Positions 1-13,200 of a stretch of 64,000 nt of DNA are shown in pieces. Source of the DNA: Ectocarpus siliculosus (lineage: Eukaryota; Sar; Phaeophyceae; Ectocarpales; Ectocarpaceae); contig FN649734.1 in the NCBI GenBank assembly GCA_000310025.1, positions 65,317-129,316 of the forward strand, given 5' to 3'. The notes beneath the pieces are model-generated. The model was not told where the DNA came from, did no database searches, and saw only the letters and a program-made list of their open reading frames with translations. The position numbers and the translations under genes were made by a program. The first letter of the stretch is position 1. The number at the start of each line of letters is the position of its first letter.

Positions 1-420
1 TCGTGATTTTAGTCATTTCTGTGGAGACGCCGCGGTCTTCCTGAAGCTGCTATGCTGGTCCTACGACTTCCGTTCCGATGAACTGTAGCCTGCACAAAGG
101 TATCCTTTCGCCTGTTTTATTGCTTCTGTACGGCAGATCGTACTTATCGCCCAATGCCAAGCATCGATACCTCAGAAGTACTAACATTTCCAGACTCACC
201 GTAGTAGCTCTGGAACAACAAAGTTCAGGTAGGATTTCATATAAACAGGCTGTGCGGGTGCTTTCTTTTCAAATCTATACGGCATTACCACGTGCTTCAT
301 ACGCAGACAGGCCTAAAGGTATTATGTTGACTCCGAAACCGTCGCAACGGCATACAGTAGGTTAAATACCGGGAGAATCCGGTGATCGTACAAGTATCGT
401 GGTGGCTTTGGTGGTCGTAC

Positions 421-1269
421 CTCGCCCATCTGGAGGACAACAAGTGATCGGCCGCTCGCCTCTGTGGCGACTTCCTCGTGACGACGCAGCCACCGGATGC
501 CCTGAAGCTGCGGGTCGATCATGAGCGGCCATCGCTGGCACTAGAGATGGGGATAGTAAAACGGGTGGGCGAGGGAACCTCATGAAGCTACTTGTGCCTT
601 ACAGGTATGTCACATGTCGGATCAACAGCAAACATTATGGAATGTCTTATTCTAGCGTCGTCATGTTGTTTCAGTTCCGACCTGAGTCAATATTCCTCCG
701 TTCTCCACGCTGATTTGGTCCGACGGCAGTCGCTCGTTCTGCCATTCCGCCACTTGGCTGTCACTCGTCAGCATCTGCAGGGGTTCTAACCCCTCGCGAA
801 GTGGTATCATCTTTGCTGTTAGGTCGGGTAGCCACCTGGGCATCACCGAGGACATGAACCATACAGCGTGCACGCCGGAAGCCGGACGTAAATTGTGGGC
901 GGCGAGTCGAACCTCGCCCAGACAAAGTTGTCGGAAAAGGCGTGCTTGAACCGGTTTAACTTATTGATAGCGAGCGCGGAGGCATAAAAAAACATTTTCG
1001 CACTCTACTTCCAGGTCCATTATGGCCATCCATGCCAGTTCGAAGAGCATGGGGCATGGACTTCGCAATGTGTTAAAGGCAGAACTTGCGTTGCTAAAAC
1101 AACCGCAGTACCAGCAGCAACAGCCGCAGCAATGGCAATATCGATATCCACATCAGTATCTGCACACGGGGTATCGAACCTATTTCTCCACAGCTCTTGG
1201 CGGTAGTCCTTGCTGAATGCTCCCGCATAGCTAACGAAGGCCGCCGCGAGTAGCACGTCTCCCACGATG
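421..1269 (-). other. Dynein AAA5, first part (exons 66-68)
   Basis: Exons 1269-1166 ([20 protein letters not shown]), 815-682 ([20 protein letters not shown] and [16 protein letters not shown]) and 540-421 ([20 protein letters not shown]). The junction 1166/815 uses a donor with T at the last exonic base and is the least certain splice here; it was chosen because it restores frame and the family spacing. No exon matching the following AAA5 block (IEN..E..DPVL) is visible in 1-420, so the gene continues past the left edge. Confidence 0.88.
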
Positions 1270-4200
1270 CTCGCTCCTCTATTGGACGCAAGGCAATGGC
1301 AGAGAGGGGCAATATTGGCGCGTTGGAAGTGGAACTCGGCGTGGAGTTGGCGATAGGCCTAGAACAAGCGGTGATGATTCCCCTTTGTGTCGGGTGGTGT
1401 TGGTGCTGGTGTTTCGTGCTTAAGGTCCAGGATCGTGAGGAGAATGCCTATCTACAGAACGCTACCCTGTGATCCACCTCCGCAATTAATTGCATTTTCA
1501 TAGTCAGTCAGATACGCGTGATCAACGGGCCAGACGACACCGCCAACAAACGACATTAGATCCAATAACCACGGAACGACCACCCGACCCGACGTGAACA
1601 GTTTCTAACCTCGTTCGCAGTCGCTCGACTTCTTCTCCCCAGCGTTTGTTCTCGCTGGCCAGCCCCTTTGTTAGCCTGCCCAAAGTCAGAGTATAGTGCC
1701 GCTTTGCCCATTAGAAGCGTCATCACGAGAAATCGAAAAGCGATGTCAATGACGAAATAAAAGGTTTAGCTCAGGTGCCGGCACCACACCAACTCCCAAA
1801 CGTTTGCTGGCAATGAACTGGTGCTCAATCGTTTAGACGTGTGAGGCGTTCGAGCTTATCTCAAAACAGACGTTTGGTTCGAGCGGGCCGATAGTGTGGG
1901 GTTGTCGTATCCCATGCAGTTGTTGGAAGGGAAGAGTGGTAATAATCTCTCGTAGGCACCAAACAACGCTTCACCATATTTTCTCAATGGGGTATTTTAG
2001 CTGCAAGACGGAGTCGATGATAGCAAGCAGCCCCCAAGCAACAGTGCCGTTGCATCTATTTCATCACAGACACGCGCATGGTAGTTATTTTGCCTGCCCC
2101 GGATTGTGAAGTGTTTTACTTGAGCAGGAATATTCGCTACCTGTGCCCCTGTTGCTTTTCAGGTGCGGAGCTCACCGTGTGCGGCCACGTTTGGTGTTCA
2201 GCGCACTGTCCATGTGGTGGTGGGAAAACATACAGCCTGGGTACTCCAACACCTCTACCGACCACTACTGTAAGACTTCTTATTTTGTACCACGCGTTTC
2301 ACCTCTCAGCCAGGCCCAGCCGCTCCTGGCAGGCTCTAGCTTGTCCCTCTACTCTCGATTTTTCCTCGGTAGCCTCTACGAAAGACTTCTCCAGCTTTCC
2401 CAAGTGCGCGTTGATAACAGCCAAGGCGTCCTCCACCTGTTTTGTGGCGTTGTGTTGGTAGGTAAGACAAACGAAAGCGGTTGGAGGTAGAGTCCTGTTG
2501 TGCTCCCTACGTAAAAGAAGGTTGGACCCTCTGGTTTCATGCTTGGCCCGAGTGCATTCGTTTGGTATGTTGTTGTGAGGTAGATGTTCAATTATTTGGA
2601 CCTGACCAGCTTACCTATCGCAGGGAGGGCGCACAAGAGCGAGCACTTGGACTGATACTGCTGTGTGCATTTTGCTAAAAGCGAAAGCTGGGCTGTTCTT
2701 ACCTTTGATAGATCAGCAATCGCGGCGGCTTTCGCCTCCTGGGCCGCTTCCAAAGCGTCCATGAGAGGCTTGACCTTCTTGTAGATCTGCGAAAGATTCC
2801 GTTGTAAGGTGTGGATAATGGCCACAACGTAGAGGAATCATTGTTGGCCGAACAATTCAGCGTTTCGAGATGTACACTCAGCACGCAATTGGCAGCAACC
2901 GAGTGCGTGGTGGAACCATTTCAATTTGTTCGGTTCCATGCGCGTCTCGTGATAAAAGGAACAATGTTGAGGTGTTGTGGTGCAGAGGGTATGAAAAGCA
3001 GAAACCAAATATAGAGAATGAAACAGTGGTTCGTCACCACAGAACAACTATGTAAGAATGTGCGTCGTATTTGTTAAATAATCCCCACAACAGGAAAGAC
3101 AGCTGACCACACCTCCTACTCCTATGTACCTTGATCAACTTGATGATATTCCGTATCCCCCCTGCACACACTCGCGCGGGACGCTCACCTGGTTGAAGTT
3201 GATGATGTTGATGACCCAGTTGCAAAGGTTAGCTGCCGCGGCAGACTTTGTCTTCATAACCGCGTACGTAAAGTCCGGCTCCAAGAGAAGGGGCTGCACT
3301 CGCTTCACGACCTCCTGCTTGATGTTGGAAAATATCACGAGTCAGACCCATATCCTCTACGTGCTTCTGGCTGTACCACACGGGAAGGAAGGGATAGCAT
3401 TCCCCTCCGCAAGTTTGAGGTTGGCGGTGGACGTCAGGCCTATGTGTGTAGATCTAAAGGTGGAGATGGATACATTTGATTACCTGTTGCAAGAGGATCA
3501 AGGGGGAGCCGAACAGCTTCAAACGCCACGGGGTACGGGGCGCTGCTAACACAAAGCATAGATGAAACAATGTACGTTGATTGAAATCTCGCAAGGAAAA
3601 AAATATTTTCGTTTTGTCAGAGGAAAAGCGCAGACGATAGAAAAAGTATATCAAGACTGTGCCCCTTGTGTGATGCTAATTCTTCAAGTAATACTCAACG
3701 ATACTTCCGGACACAAGCGTAAAGCTCTTGCAACGCGCCGGCCTGACTTCCTTTCATCCTCTCAGCGTTTTGCAACTCTTGTTAGCCAACGAGTCAAGAA
3801 CCGCTTGTCACCGTTCACCTCGGGTACATCCTCCCCTCTATACTCCTCGAGCTGCTCCTTGAAAGCGTCGACCTTTGCCATCATCTTCTTGGCATTTTCC
3901 CAGCTGAAGTTCTTCTTTTCGAGCTTGACCATGATCAGCAAGGCCGTCGTCACTAGATCCACACCGGGTGGAGGCTTGGCATAATGCAAGAGAACGCACG
4001 AAACATGCGGCGACACTATTTCGGTGACAGATGGCAAGATGAAGACAGCCAAAGTCACGGTCTGGGAGGCCTTCATCGGCTAAGCGTTGCTTACGATGCC
4101 CTCGCACTGAATCGAAAACGTGCCATAATACATAAAGAAGCGGCATTACGTGGTGTTCTCCATGATCAGCCGGGTGCTGGATTCTCAAACATAGTGTTGA

Positions 4201-7200
4201 AACAAGGCCGATCCATGAACCACCTTGTCTAGATTAACAGTACAATTTCAGGACCGTCAAGGGCCGCACAGGACGTGATGGCATGCGTAATGCTGTTAGA
4301 AATCTCTCCAGTTTCTACCGTTTGCTATGCCCCCTACTTTTTGCACCAACTATAATACCACCGTGGAGGACGTATGTCTGCGTTTCGTCGCCAACCATTT
4401 TGAGCTACGTCAAGCTGGCCGTGTCTTCAAACAACGCTGCACACCTTGCTGAAGCTCTTGAGCTCTGTCAAGCTCGCCTTGTCCAAACAGTTCACCGCCT
4501 CGTGGGCAGCCATCAGGGCCGGCTTCGCCACCGCCAGCTCCATCTCGGCCTCCAGCTCAATGGTTCTTGCGTTGCTTGCAGCGAGATCGGCTTTGGACTT
4601 CTCCACATCCGCGATGGACTGAAAAATGTTCCAGTAGAAGTGATAGCGGGAATTGCTGACCATCATCTTAAATGTGGGCATCTGTGATGCAATCAGAACC
4701 GCCTTAAAGCTCACACAATCGATGTAGTGTTACAAATCTGCATTTCTACCTCGAGGCACATCCCTTGTGCATCCAACGCAGGCTCCGTCATCAAGCATTC
4801 CGTCATCAAACTGTTGTAGGCCCCACACCACAAACTGGTAGTGCCACGTAAAGAGGCATTCTACCTGCTGGGCTTCGGCCTCGGAGCGCTGCGTGCCCAT
4901 TTCTTCCAAGAGAACATCCGTCCCGCGCTTCTTCGCATCTACCTCCTTCATCTTCAGCTTCAGATCATCCCGCAAGGTCTGCGAAAGAAAAAATGCATGC
5001 CAACTGACTCGGGCGGTAAAAATAGGGTCTTCCCGGGTTTGGTGTGCACCGGGCTAGGGGGTGGCATCCGTCCTCGAAACGAAAGCTGTAGTGCGACTCC
5101 ATCGTCTCGTTGTGTATGCATTTTTCGGTCTACGAATTTTTCAAGGCTTGTTCGGCATGGTAGGCTGAACTTCTGTGCGTGGACGCAATATCGGCACATG
5201 ACTCCCGTGGCCTTGATGATGCAGGCATTCACGCGATGCCTTCAGCGGGTTTTGAGTGGGGAGCATTATGATTTCAAACACTCCGAGACGACGATAGAAA
5301 ACTACTCGGTCGGCGAGTTGCGGGTTCAGTACGGTGGGTTCATCCTTTACCATAACTAAATGCAAATGCGGTAGGAACCCTATCTCTATTCCTCCCGCTG
5401 CAATTCAAGGTCAACGCAATCAAATCGGATTGCCAGAAAGCATGAGAGATGGAAGCCTTAGCGCATTACCTGTACATCGTCATTCGTTTTTCTCAGGGTT
5501 TGAAGGCCATTAGCGAGGCGGTTGATGTTACCGTCCAGCTCCCCTTGCTTCTTCCTCAGCAGTTCCTTGTAGAAGTCGATGAGCTCGAGAAAGCTCTTTG
5601 GTGTGGTGTAGTTATACCGTCCCTCTTCTTGAAGAAATCGTTGCGAGACCTGTGGGAAGATGAACAACCACGCACACAAGCAGTTCGATCCATGAAATAC
5701 AGCACTTTCTCGAGTGATGCAAGGCAACCCGCAGAAGTACCACGGTTTTACTTTGGAAGACAACTGTACGATGGATTGGCAACTCTAACTTTTGAAACTA
5801 CAGCTTCTTCAGCGACAGTGTCAACGCCGACAGCAACTTCTACTGTACGACGACCGACAATGCCAACATCACCAAATCTACAATAACATACCTCGCCGAC
5901 GGAGTTGTGGACTTCCGCCATGTGGTGTGCGATGTTCTCCTTAATCTTCATGGGGATACGAGTACAGGGACAACGGAGGCGCATACAGGCAATGACCGCG
6001 TGAATGAACAGTATCTGGCCGAAAGAGTATCCACGAGGCGTCGGTGTAGGTGCTCGGGATCTGGTCGTGATTGCTCGGAAACTGATTCGTCACAAAAAAA
6101 GGGAGTGAAAATAGGATATCCGTCACTGCCACCATCATAATCACACGCCTTGGCCACAACCCCCACCAGCATTCTTCATCCCGTTTGCTTTCTGCCAAAA
6201 TACCTCGTTGTCTCCAAGGGCCATGTCCTCCAGGAACCAGAGGGACACCTTCACCAGCGCATCCCTGGGCCACGGGCGGAAGAGATCGATCTGCGTGCAG
6301 TTGATTAGTCCCGGAAATCTCCTACACCGTGACCGGAATGCGTCTCCCACGGGGGAGAAGCACAGGACAACGTGCAAGTTCGCCCGCACCCTGAGGGAGG
6401 ATCGCACACAGATGTGGAAATAGCGGGCATCAAGACAAATAATGAGGCAAGGTGTAGCAGCAGAGGCAGAAAAAGAGAGAGAAAGCGGGCGAGGGGACGG
6501 ACGCTGCTGTTGCGGTGGAAATTTCCTGTTTGGCCAGATCAGAGAAAGCCAATCGGTTCACATCCAAGCAGGGGATAGGGAACCACACGTAGTGACGGTG
6601 GTCGAGACGTTAACGCCAGGGCTCTCATGTTCTCCATGAGCACACGACTTGTTGCAGCTCTCACCGTTCGACGAAGAACTGCATGAGGCTGTCGCGAACG
6701 TCGGGAACTCCCGCCGACTTCGCGGCGATTCGTATGGCGGTAAAGATCGCGTCGAACTCTTCCTTGGTGAACAGGTCGGGGATCACTCCAGAAGTGAGAA
6801 TGTCGTTCACGTACACCAAGAAACGCTCGTCCACGATCTGGTCAAGCGCGGGAATCATGACATCGCGCATCGGATGGTATTGTTAATTCTTCTTCTGCCA
6901 ACGCCGAATGCTTCACTGTACACTCTCGTACAGCATATGTGCTTCTGACTTTCCTTTGCCCCCCAGACTAAGAGTTGGTGTGAGTTTGGGCACGTGGTCA
7001 ACTGCGGCGGTGATGACTGAAACTCAACACCAAACGTGGAGCATGCTGTCTCCTGCTGCCAATTTCACATTGATCGGTCCAACCACCGTGCAGTATTCTT
7101 ATGCCCCGAGGTACAGTACCCGATCCCGGCTCCCACCTGCGAGTCCGTGAGCATGAAAACAAGCGGTAGGGCGGGCTTGACCCCAGCTTTTCGGTACAGG

Positions 7201-10200
7201 TCCTTAAGCTCCGCTCGAAGGTCAGCCACCCCGTAGTTGCTCGTCACGGCTATCTCAGACACCTGAACATGATTTTGTTCGTCCAGGTGGAGTATACGAG
7301 GGGAGAAAATCAGGTGTGGTAGGGCCTCTTTTGAACAGAGGCTGCATGCATGTAGGGAAAAGTGGTTCGTGCTTTGTGACGAAGCGTTTAGACGGATAAT
7401 CACACGAGACTGTCATCATGTGGGTTATAGATCGGCCAGCACCAAGATCAGCCTGGTACAAACCGTCTCTAGCATGTGGTAACGGGCCCTGTAGCTCTGC
7501 AGATCTGGCTTCATTACCATGAAGTCCTGAGGCCGCTTACCTCACAACCGGAGATGAACGCAGCCAGCTTGCAGAGGGTCTGTTTTCCAGACCCACCCAC
7601 CCCTAGCAGCAGCGCATTTCCTCGCGGGAATTGCAATATTCGGCTGATCCTCGTGATGTGGTGCATGGCCTGGTCGAACAGAACTAGGTTCATCATGGCG
7701 TGAGTCTCGTTGTACTCCTGGAGGCAAGGGGCGAGAGGGGGTGGGGGGGGAGCATGGCATGGTCTCGTCGATAAAGAGCAGGTATATCATGAAGTGTTTC
7801 TCCGTAGCACTCTTGTGGCGGGATCGAAAGGTTGGGGCGCCGACGAAAAGGACAAGAAAAAACAGTTAGGTCGCTGGCGGCATTTATATCTGGTTTGAAG
7901 GGGAAGGGCGTGTTTGTACTACAGTATGCCCCTGTAGTCGCGGGAAAAATGGACGTTTGCTAGCGCAACGCCCCGGTCACATCTCTCAGCATATTCTACA
8001 GAACAATCCGTCGAGAAACTGGAGGTAAACTCGAACTCCTCGTACGCAAGGAGTGGAAGACCTCTTGAGCATTGGTTTTTGGCTGTTTGGTCGCCTCGAT
8101 GTCTCCATATACACGAGACTGAAACTTGAGGATTCGCCGAAAGTGCGACAATCTTCTGCGGCACCTCGTAAGATGAGCCTGGTCGGGTCGTGTTCAGCGT
8201 GGAGAAAATAGCGTAGGGATATTGTGTTGGAGAGTTAAAGTTCTCCATTGAAGGCAGCGGCAGGAGCCGCCCTCATACCTTGATTTTGTCCTGCAGGTCT
8301 TGCTTGAGATAATCCATGGACGGCACCGGGACATACGAGGCTGAGTCAAGGTCGAGGTCCTCAGGTTGGACCGCGAAGGACGTGAAGACATTAGTTTCCT
8401 GGAACACTTCACTTTGGGCGTGCTGTTGTGACGCACGAACAAAGCGGTTGACGACAGACGACGTATTTAGGTGTTACCAACTTGCAGGTGTGACGGAGCG
8501 CTATATAAGATGCTCGACTGCCCGCGACGACAATCCCCCTCAGAGACGACCATAAGACAACGATCCATCCCGAATAATCACTTTTGCATGTACAAAATAA
8601 CGTCTCAACGAGGCAAGCATATGACGCGGCACTGTTCCCCTACAATCCTAAATAGCAGCCGGTAGATTAATGCGCGCACCTACGTCTAGGTCAAGAGCAA
8701 ATGGATTGGCCAATAAGGTCAGGTGCATAACCCAACAGAAGCGAAACCGGAAGGCTAAGGCTTCCTGCTGCCCCTCCACAGTGTTGATCGAGATGAAGAA
8801 CTCACATCAAGGCCTAGGTGCTTCTTGGCCGCTTCTTGCATCATGTCTTCGAACGCCTTTACCTCGCTGTCGGACATCAGCCTGTAAGCAGGTTGTAGCG
8901 GTTACATCAAGGTTTTGAGATCGAGCCCCCGTCGAAATAAGGTTCAGGGGTGATCAGAGAAGTCTGTTTTCGAAGAAAACATGCAACAATTCAGTCCGAT
9001 TCATGGAAGTGAAGCATCAGGCCAGGATGGTGCATTTTCAAGCAATGATCTTCGTTGTTGGAATCCTTCGTCGTGAAGATTGCAAAGAATGATCAACCCA
9101 TGCCTAAATTCATGCCGTATACACCTGCTCTCCCGGTCGCGCCAAAAAATGAAACGTGATTGAAACCTACATAGCCGTCGTCCCCTGGTCCACCACAATA
9201 ACGTCTTCTGAAAACCAAAACAGACGGCAGTGATGAGCTAGCGTCTGAAGCATTCCTCTGCTGGGTTATATTGGGACGCCCATCGCACCATGTGAATGGA
9301 AGGTGTAAGCGAGAACGATAAGCAAAGTAGCGGTCACCTGTCAGAGTAGACTCTTTCGCATTCGTGGCGCCATAACCGGGCAAACCAGCTCTTTGACGTG
9401 CAGTTCTCAGGTCTCGCCATGCACAGTCCCTGCACCAGAAGAAATAGACCAACGTATGATGTTCTTGTTTCCCCAGGTGGCCGGGGAGGATGCTGGAGGG
9501 GCGAGTAGTGGCCACGCGCTATTTCGGGCGTGAAAATGGCACTTGGAAATTTCGGGTTGCCTTGCGCAGTATCAGAAGTACTTAAGGTACCGTGGATACC
9601 ACCACATAAGACTCGCAACGTCGTGGAGGGCTGACATCACCTACGATTTCAAGGGTACAGGTGACCCGTCGTTCCCAGCCATTTGCAACCAATACTATTC
9701 ATACTGCAGTACTGTTCCTCGCGGGCTTCCCAACGTCTATTCCACTACTAATGTAGTACTTTCTGTCTCGTCGGTCCGCCGCCAAATCACTTACTTGTAC
9801 GAGGCAGGAGAGGTCGCGAAGGTTGAAACCGTAGTAGAACTTGACAGCTGTCGGAAGGAACTTTGCGCAAACCGAGCGATACAGAGATATCGTCGCGTCG
9901 AGGACCGGCCCTCCGAAGCGCCGAATGTCTGAGGGGAACGAGTTGAGGTGTCCCCCGACCACTGCGCCATATATCTGAATTTGGATGTCCGGTATAAACG
10001 GGTACGTGTTTTCATGGTACCTGATCTCATACGGGAACGAAATGCCAAATTCCTGCTTTTTCAGCTGGAGGGACATACTTGACATGGGATTTCATATCGT
10101 CCCCAGTACATCCGACACTTGGTCTCAAGTATTTATCATTTGACTCGCCAGGTGCAGCTACCGGACTTGCCGGGAGCCGTTCGAACAACAACGCAAAGGT

Positions 10201-13200
10201 TATCCGGCGCTCAACGCTCGAGGGATGCGGGTAATTCATGGCGATCTCTCCACGTACTATGTAGCGGCCGGGGGTTGTGCGCCGGACATGTGTCAGCAGC
10301 TCCCCGACGTGAAAGGAGAGCGATGGTAAATCGCCAATTCACAATGTTTTTCTCGCTAGGTGATGCGTTCAGGGAACTTCGAGGTTTCAATTGGTGCACC
10401 GCTGTATGACCTTCCCCCTGTGTACCTCCGGCCGGTGCTTCCAGAACGCACACCCAGAGATAAAGGAAGTGGAGTCCAGAACAGATCGGACGACACACAT
10501 GCACACATCACACTCTTCGAATTCGACGCGCGGTGTGCTTGTTCCCCGATCGCTTGGCGTGGAGCATCCTGTGATACACCGCCACGTGCCTATTCATGCA
10601 AGGGTAGGACCATTAATTTCGGCCAACCTACCGTGATAAGGTCGTCGTCGGCCGGAGTCTGGCAGGCGAACGTAACGAAGTGCCTCTGCAGGCGAGGGTT
10701 TATGGAGAAGGAGCCGCTTTTGTGGTTCATCGCGCCCAGGAATTGGACGTCCACTATGTTCTTCCTTAGACCCAAGTCCGCGCGGTCGTACCATCTGACA
10801 AGCGCGGCAACGGCAATAATACCTCGCGTTGAAATCGAAAGTATTTCTATAGCAAGCCAGGATATGCTCTTAAACCCTAGGTCCAAAGTGCAACGATGTA
10901 CGGGCATAGGTTTGGAACAAAGCGCTCCTGAAAATGTGTGGTGATGGCTTGTCTGTGTCTGTCGGTTGGTAGAGCGAAAAGAGCGGTCGGTAGGAACTAC
11001 AACAAGCACGACGTGTTCGTCGACACTCCAGGGTCGTGTGATCCTTGAGTTGCTTTGAACCCCGGTTCAAACACAAGAGCATTACAAGCATTGAAGTCAA
11101 CAAAAGAGGGTCCCTGCGAGTGTTGATGCCATCATGATGTAAGCTTGTCAAACTGTAGTATGCCATCAACCCTCGCAGGGATTGCAGGGACGCTCTTTTG
11201 TGGACTCAATGCTTCGGCGTACGATCCAAAGCCTGTTCATGTGTGGATATAGTCACTGGTTGATGACGTCGACATCTAGGGTGTAAAAAACAGCAGTCTA
11301 CCACCTACCCCCGATAGTCCATGAACTGTCTCAGGAGTGCGATCGGTGTCTGCGTGCCGTATTCCTCAATGAAGGGCATGTTCAGGTCGTCCACGAAGTA
11401 GATGAGCCTCTTTGAGCTGGGAGGCCCGTAGGTCTTGCCGCTCCTCTGCAAACAACAGGAAATGGAATAATGGCGTACAAGGCACGTCAACCTAAGCTTG
11501 GTTCGGCATATGGGGGACACTATTGGAGTGTTGCGGTGAGGTATTCTGCAACGAGGCATCCACACACGACAAGCTACACCATAGGTTTCGATGCTAGATG
11601 AACTTGACTGCAAACTTTTGTTGTTCGAGGAATACAGCTACTTCAAGTACTACATATAGCTATACACGTTGTCGTACCCATGCCTGCAGCGAGTCGTTGG
11701 GTACCTTGTCTAAGGGCTGCTCCAGCTGACGTTGCAAGGCGGCGGCGTCGGTGTAGTAGCTGGTGTTGATCGTGCACGAGAGAAGAGTGTCGCTAGCCTT
11801 TTCTCTGAGGAAGCCTTGCACCAGGGAGGTCTTGCCCGTCCCCGCGGAACCAACCAGCATTACGTGCCTTGAGGGTTTTGGCCGATCGAAATGAGGGATG
11901 AACGATAGAGCGTGGACAACAAAACGTGGGAGTGGGGACGTTTATGCGACACAGCTTTGCTATATGGAGCTTAAAGGGTCGTATGAACCAGTTCGTACGA
12001 ATCAGTAGCATGCGAAGGTTACTCCGTGCTCCACCTACAGTAGGACCTTGCTCCAAAACGAAATCGTGCCCTGATCCAGAAAATCAAGCCTCTGCTCACA
12101 CGCGTACGTTCTCTATCAAGCCAATTATCACACCTACCAGCACACCAATAACCGAAACTCTGTTTCTAGGGGGTTTTCTCTACCGATGGATCAACTGTCA
12201 CCGGACCCCTTCTTACCGTTTCATCCCGACCAAGAGTTCCGTCAGGAAGCTTAGCCGAACGAGGTCCGTGGTTGGCACCACCATCGACGCGAACGATTGG
12301 CCTATCGATGGGGTGAAGGACGGCACCTTGTCCGACCAACGCCCAACTTCTCCGTTCTCAGGGTTGACGAAGTAGTCGAATACCAGTCCCTTTGCCAGCA
12401 ACGCAAGTCGAAACAAGTTCAGCGGATGGAAGACATACGAGAAATTAGACCGCACGTGCCGCAGCAGCAAATTAGTCAGCTCGCGACGGGGGAGGGTGTG
12501 GTAGGAAATTGCGGTGCAGGAAACGCACGAATTAATGTCCTGGAATAACAAACTCGAAGGGTGCTACGGTAGGTATAGAAATCATGGGGTCCGGGCCGAA
12601 TAGATGCTGTAAGATATCTGGCAGTTCCGGGGGGGGGGGAGGACTCGCGCATCGGAACTATTATAATGTTCTTGAGCCAGTGGAACTCCTTGGACATTTT
12701 GGGTACCGTGCCATCAACCTAGCCATACCGAGAGACGTAGGTTGCAACATACCCGTTTGCATCATTGTTGGATTTGCGGTTGCGGTTGTTTGCAGCGTGA
12801 AAACGTCTTACATCTGCGTGTTTTGTCGACCTGCACGGGGTGCGGGTATTGACTGTCGATTTCCTCTGGTATGCGCGTGGCGGGGTAGCTTGAATACCAC
12901 TTCCCCTCTGACCGCATCGGCGCGGCCACAACCACAACACCACCCCCAACAACAACAACAGCAGCGGCAGCAGCAGCGTATCACCTGATCGGGTAGCTTG
13001 ACGGACTTCGACGGCAAGAGCTTCCGCCACTCCTGACTGAACACTTTCCGGTCGTCGCATTTTGAATCGGAAGATAGCGCACCGCCGAAGGCCCACATGG
13101 CCGCGAACAAGAACACTCGCTCCATATTCTGCTCGGTAGCAAAGCAGAGAGGAGAGTGGGTAGGTGGGTGGTGAATGTGAGCTATGTTTGCATCTACTCC

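Larger units (their letters stand above)
8806..13128 (-). other. Dynein AAA3 (exons 44-51)
   Basis: Exons 13128-12985, 12389-12217, 11867-11678, 11445-11309, 10794-10632, 9974-9795, 9429-9338 and 8881-8806. Exon 44 reads [13 protein letters not shown]; exon 45 [11 protein letters not shown]. Walker [18 protein letters not shown] is in exon 46 and Walker [13 protein letters not shown] in exon 47. Exon 48 has [15 protein letters not shown] and exon 49 [18 protein letters not shown]3 is the regulatory ATPase of the ring. The intron between exons 47 and 48 contains a foldback element. Confidence 0.93.

Noticed and set aside
200-249. Candidate dynein exon on the minus strand (PVYMKSYLNFVVPELLR) with good AG and GTGAGT sites
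   Set aside because: Splice signals are good, but the peptide does not fit the AAA5 block expected after MGE, and the next candidate piece hits a stop.
3490-3540. Open minus-strand stretch [13 protein letters not shown] with a GTAATC donor, between the two microtubule-binding exons
   Set aside because: The exons at 3974-3819 and 3317-3189 join directly in phase and match the family without it.
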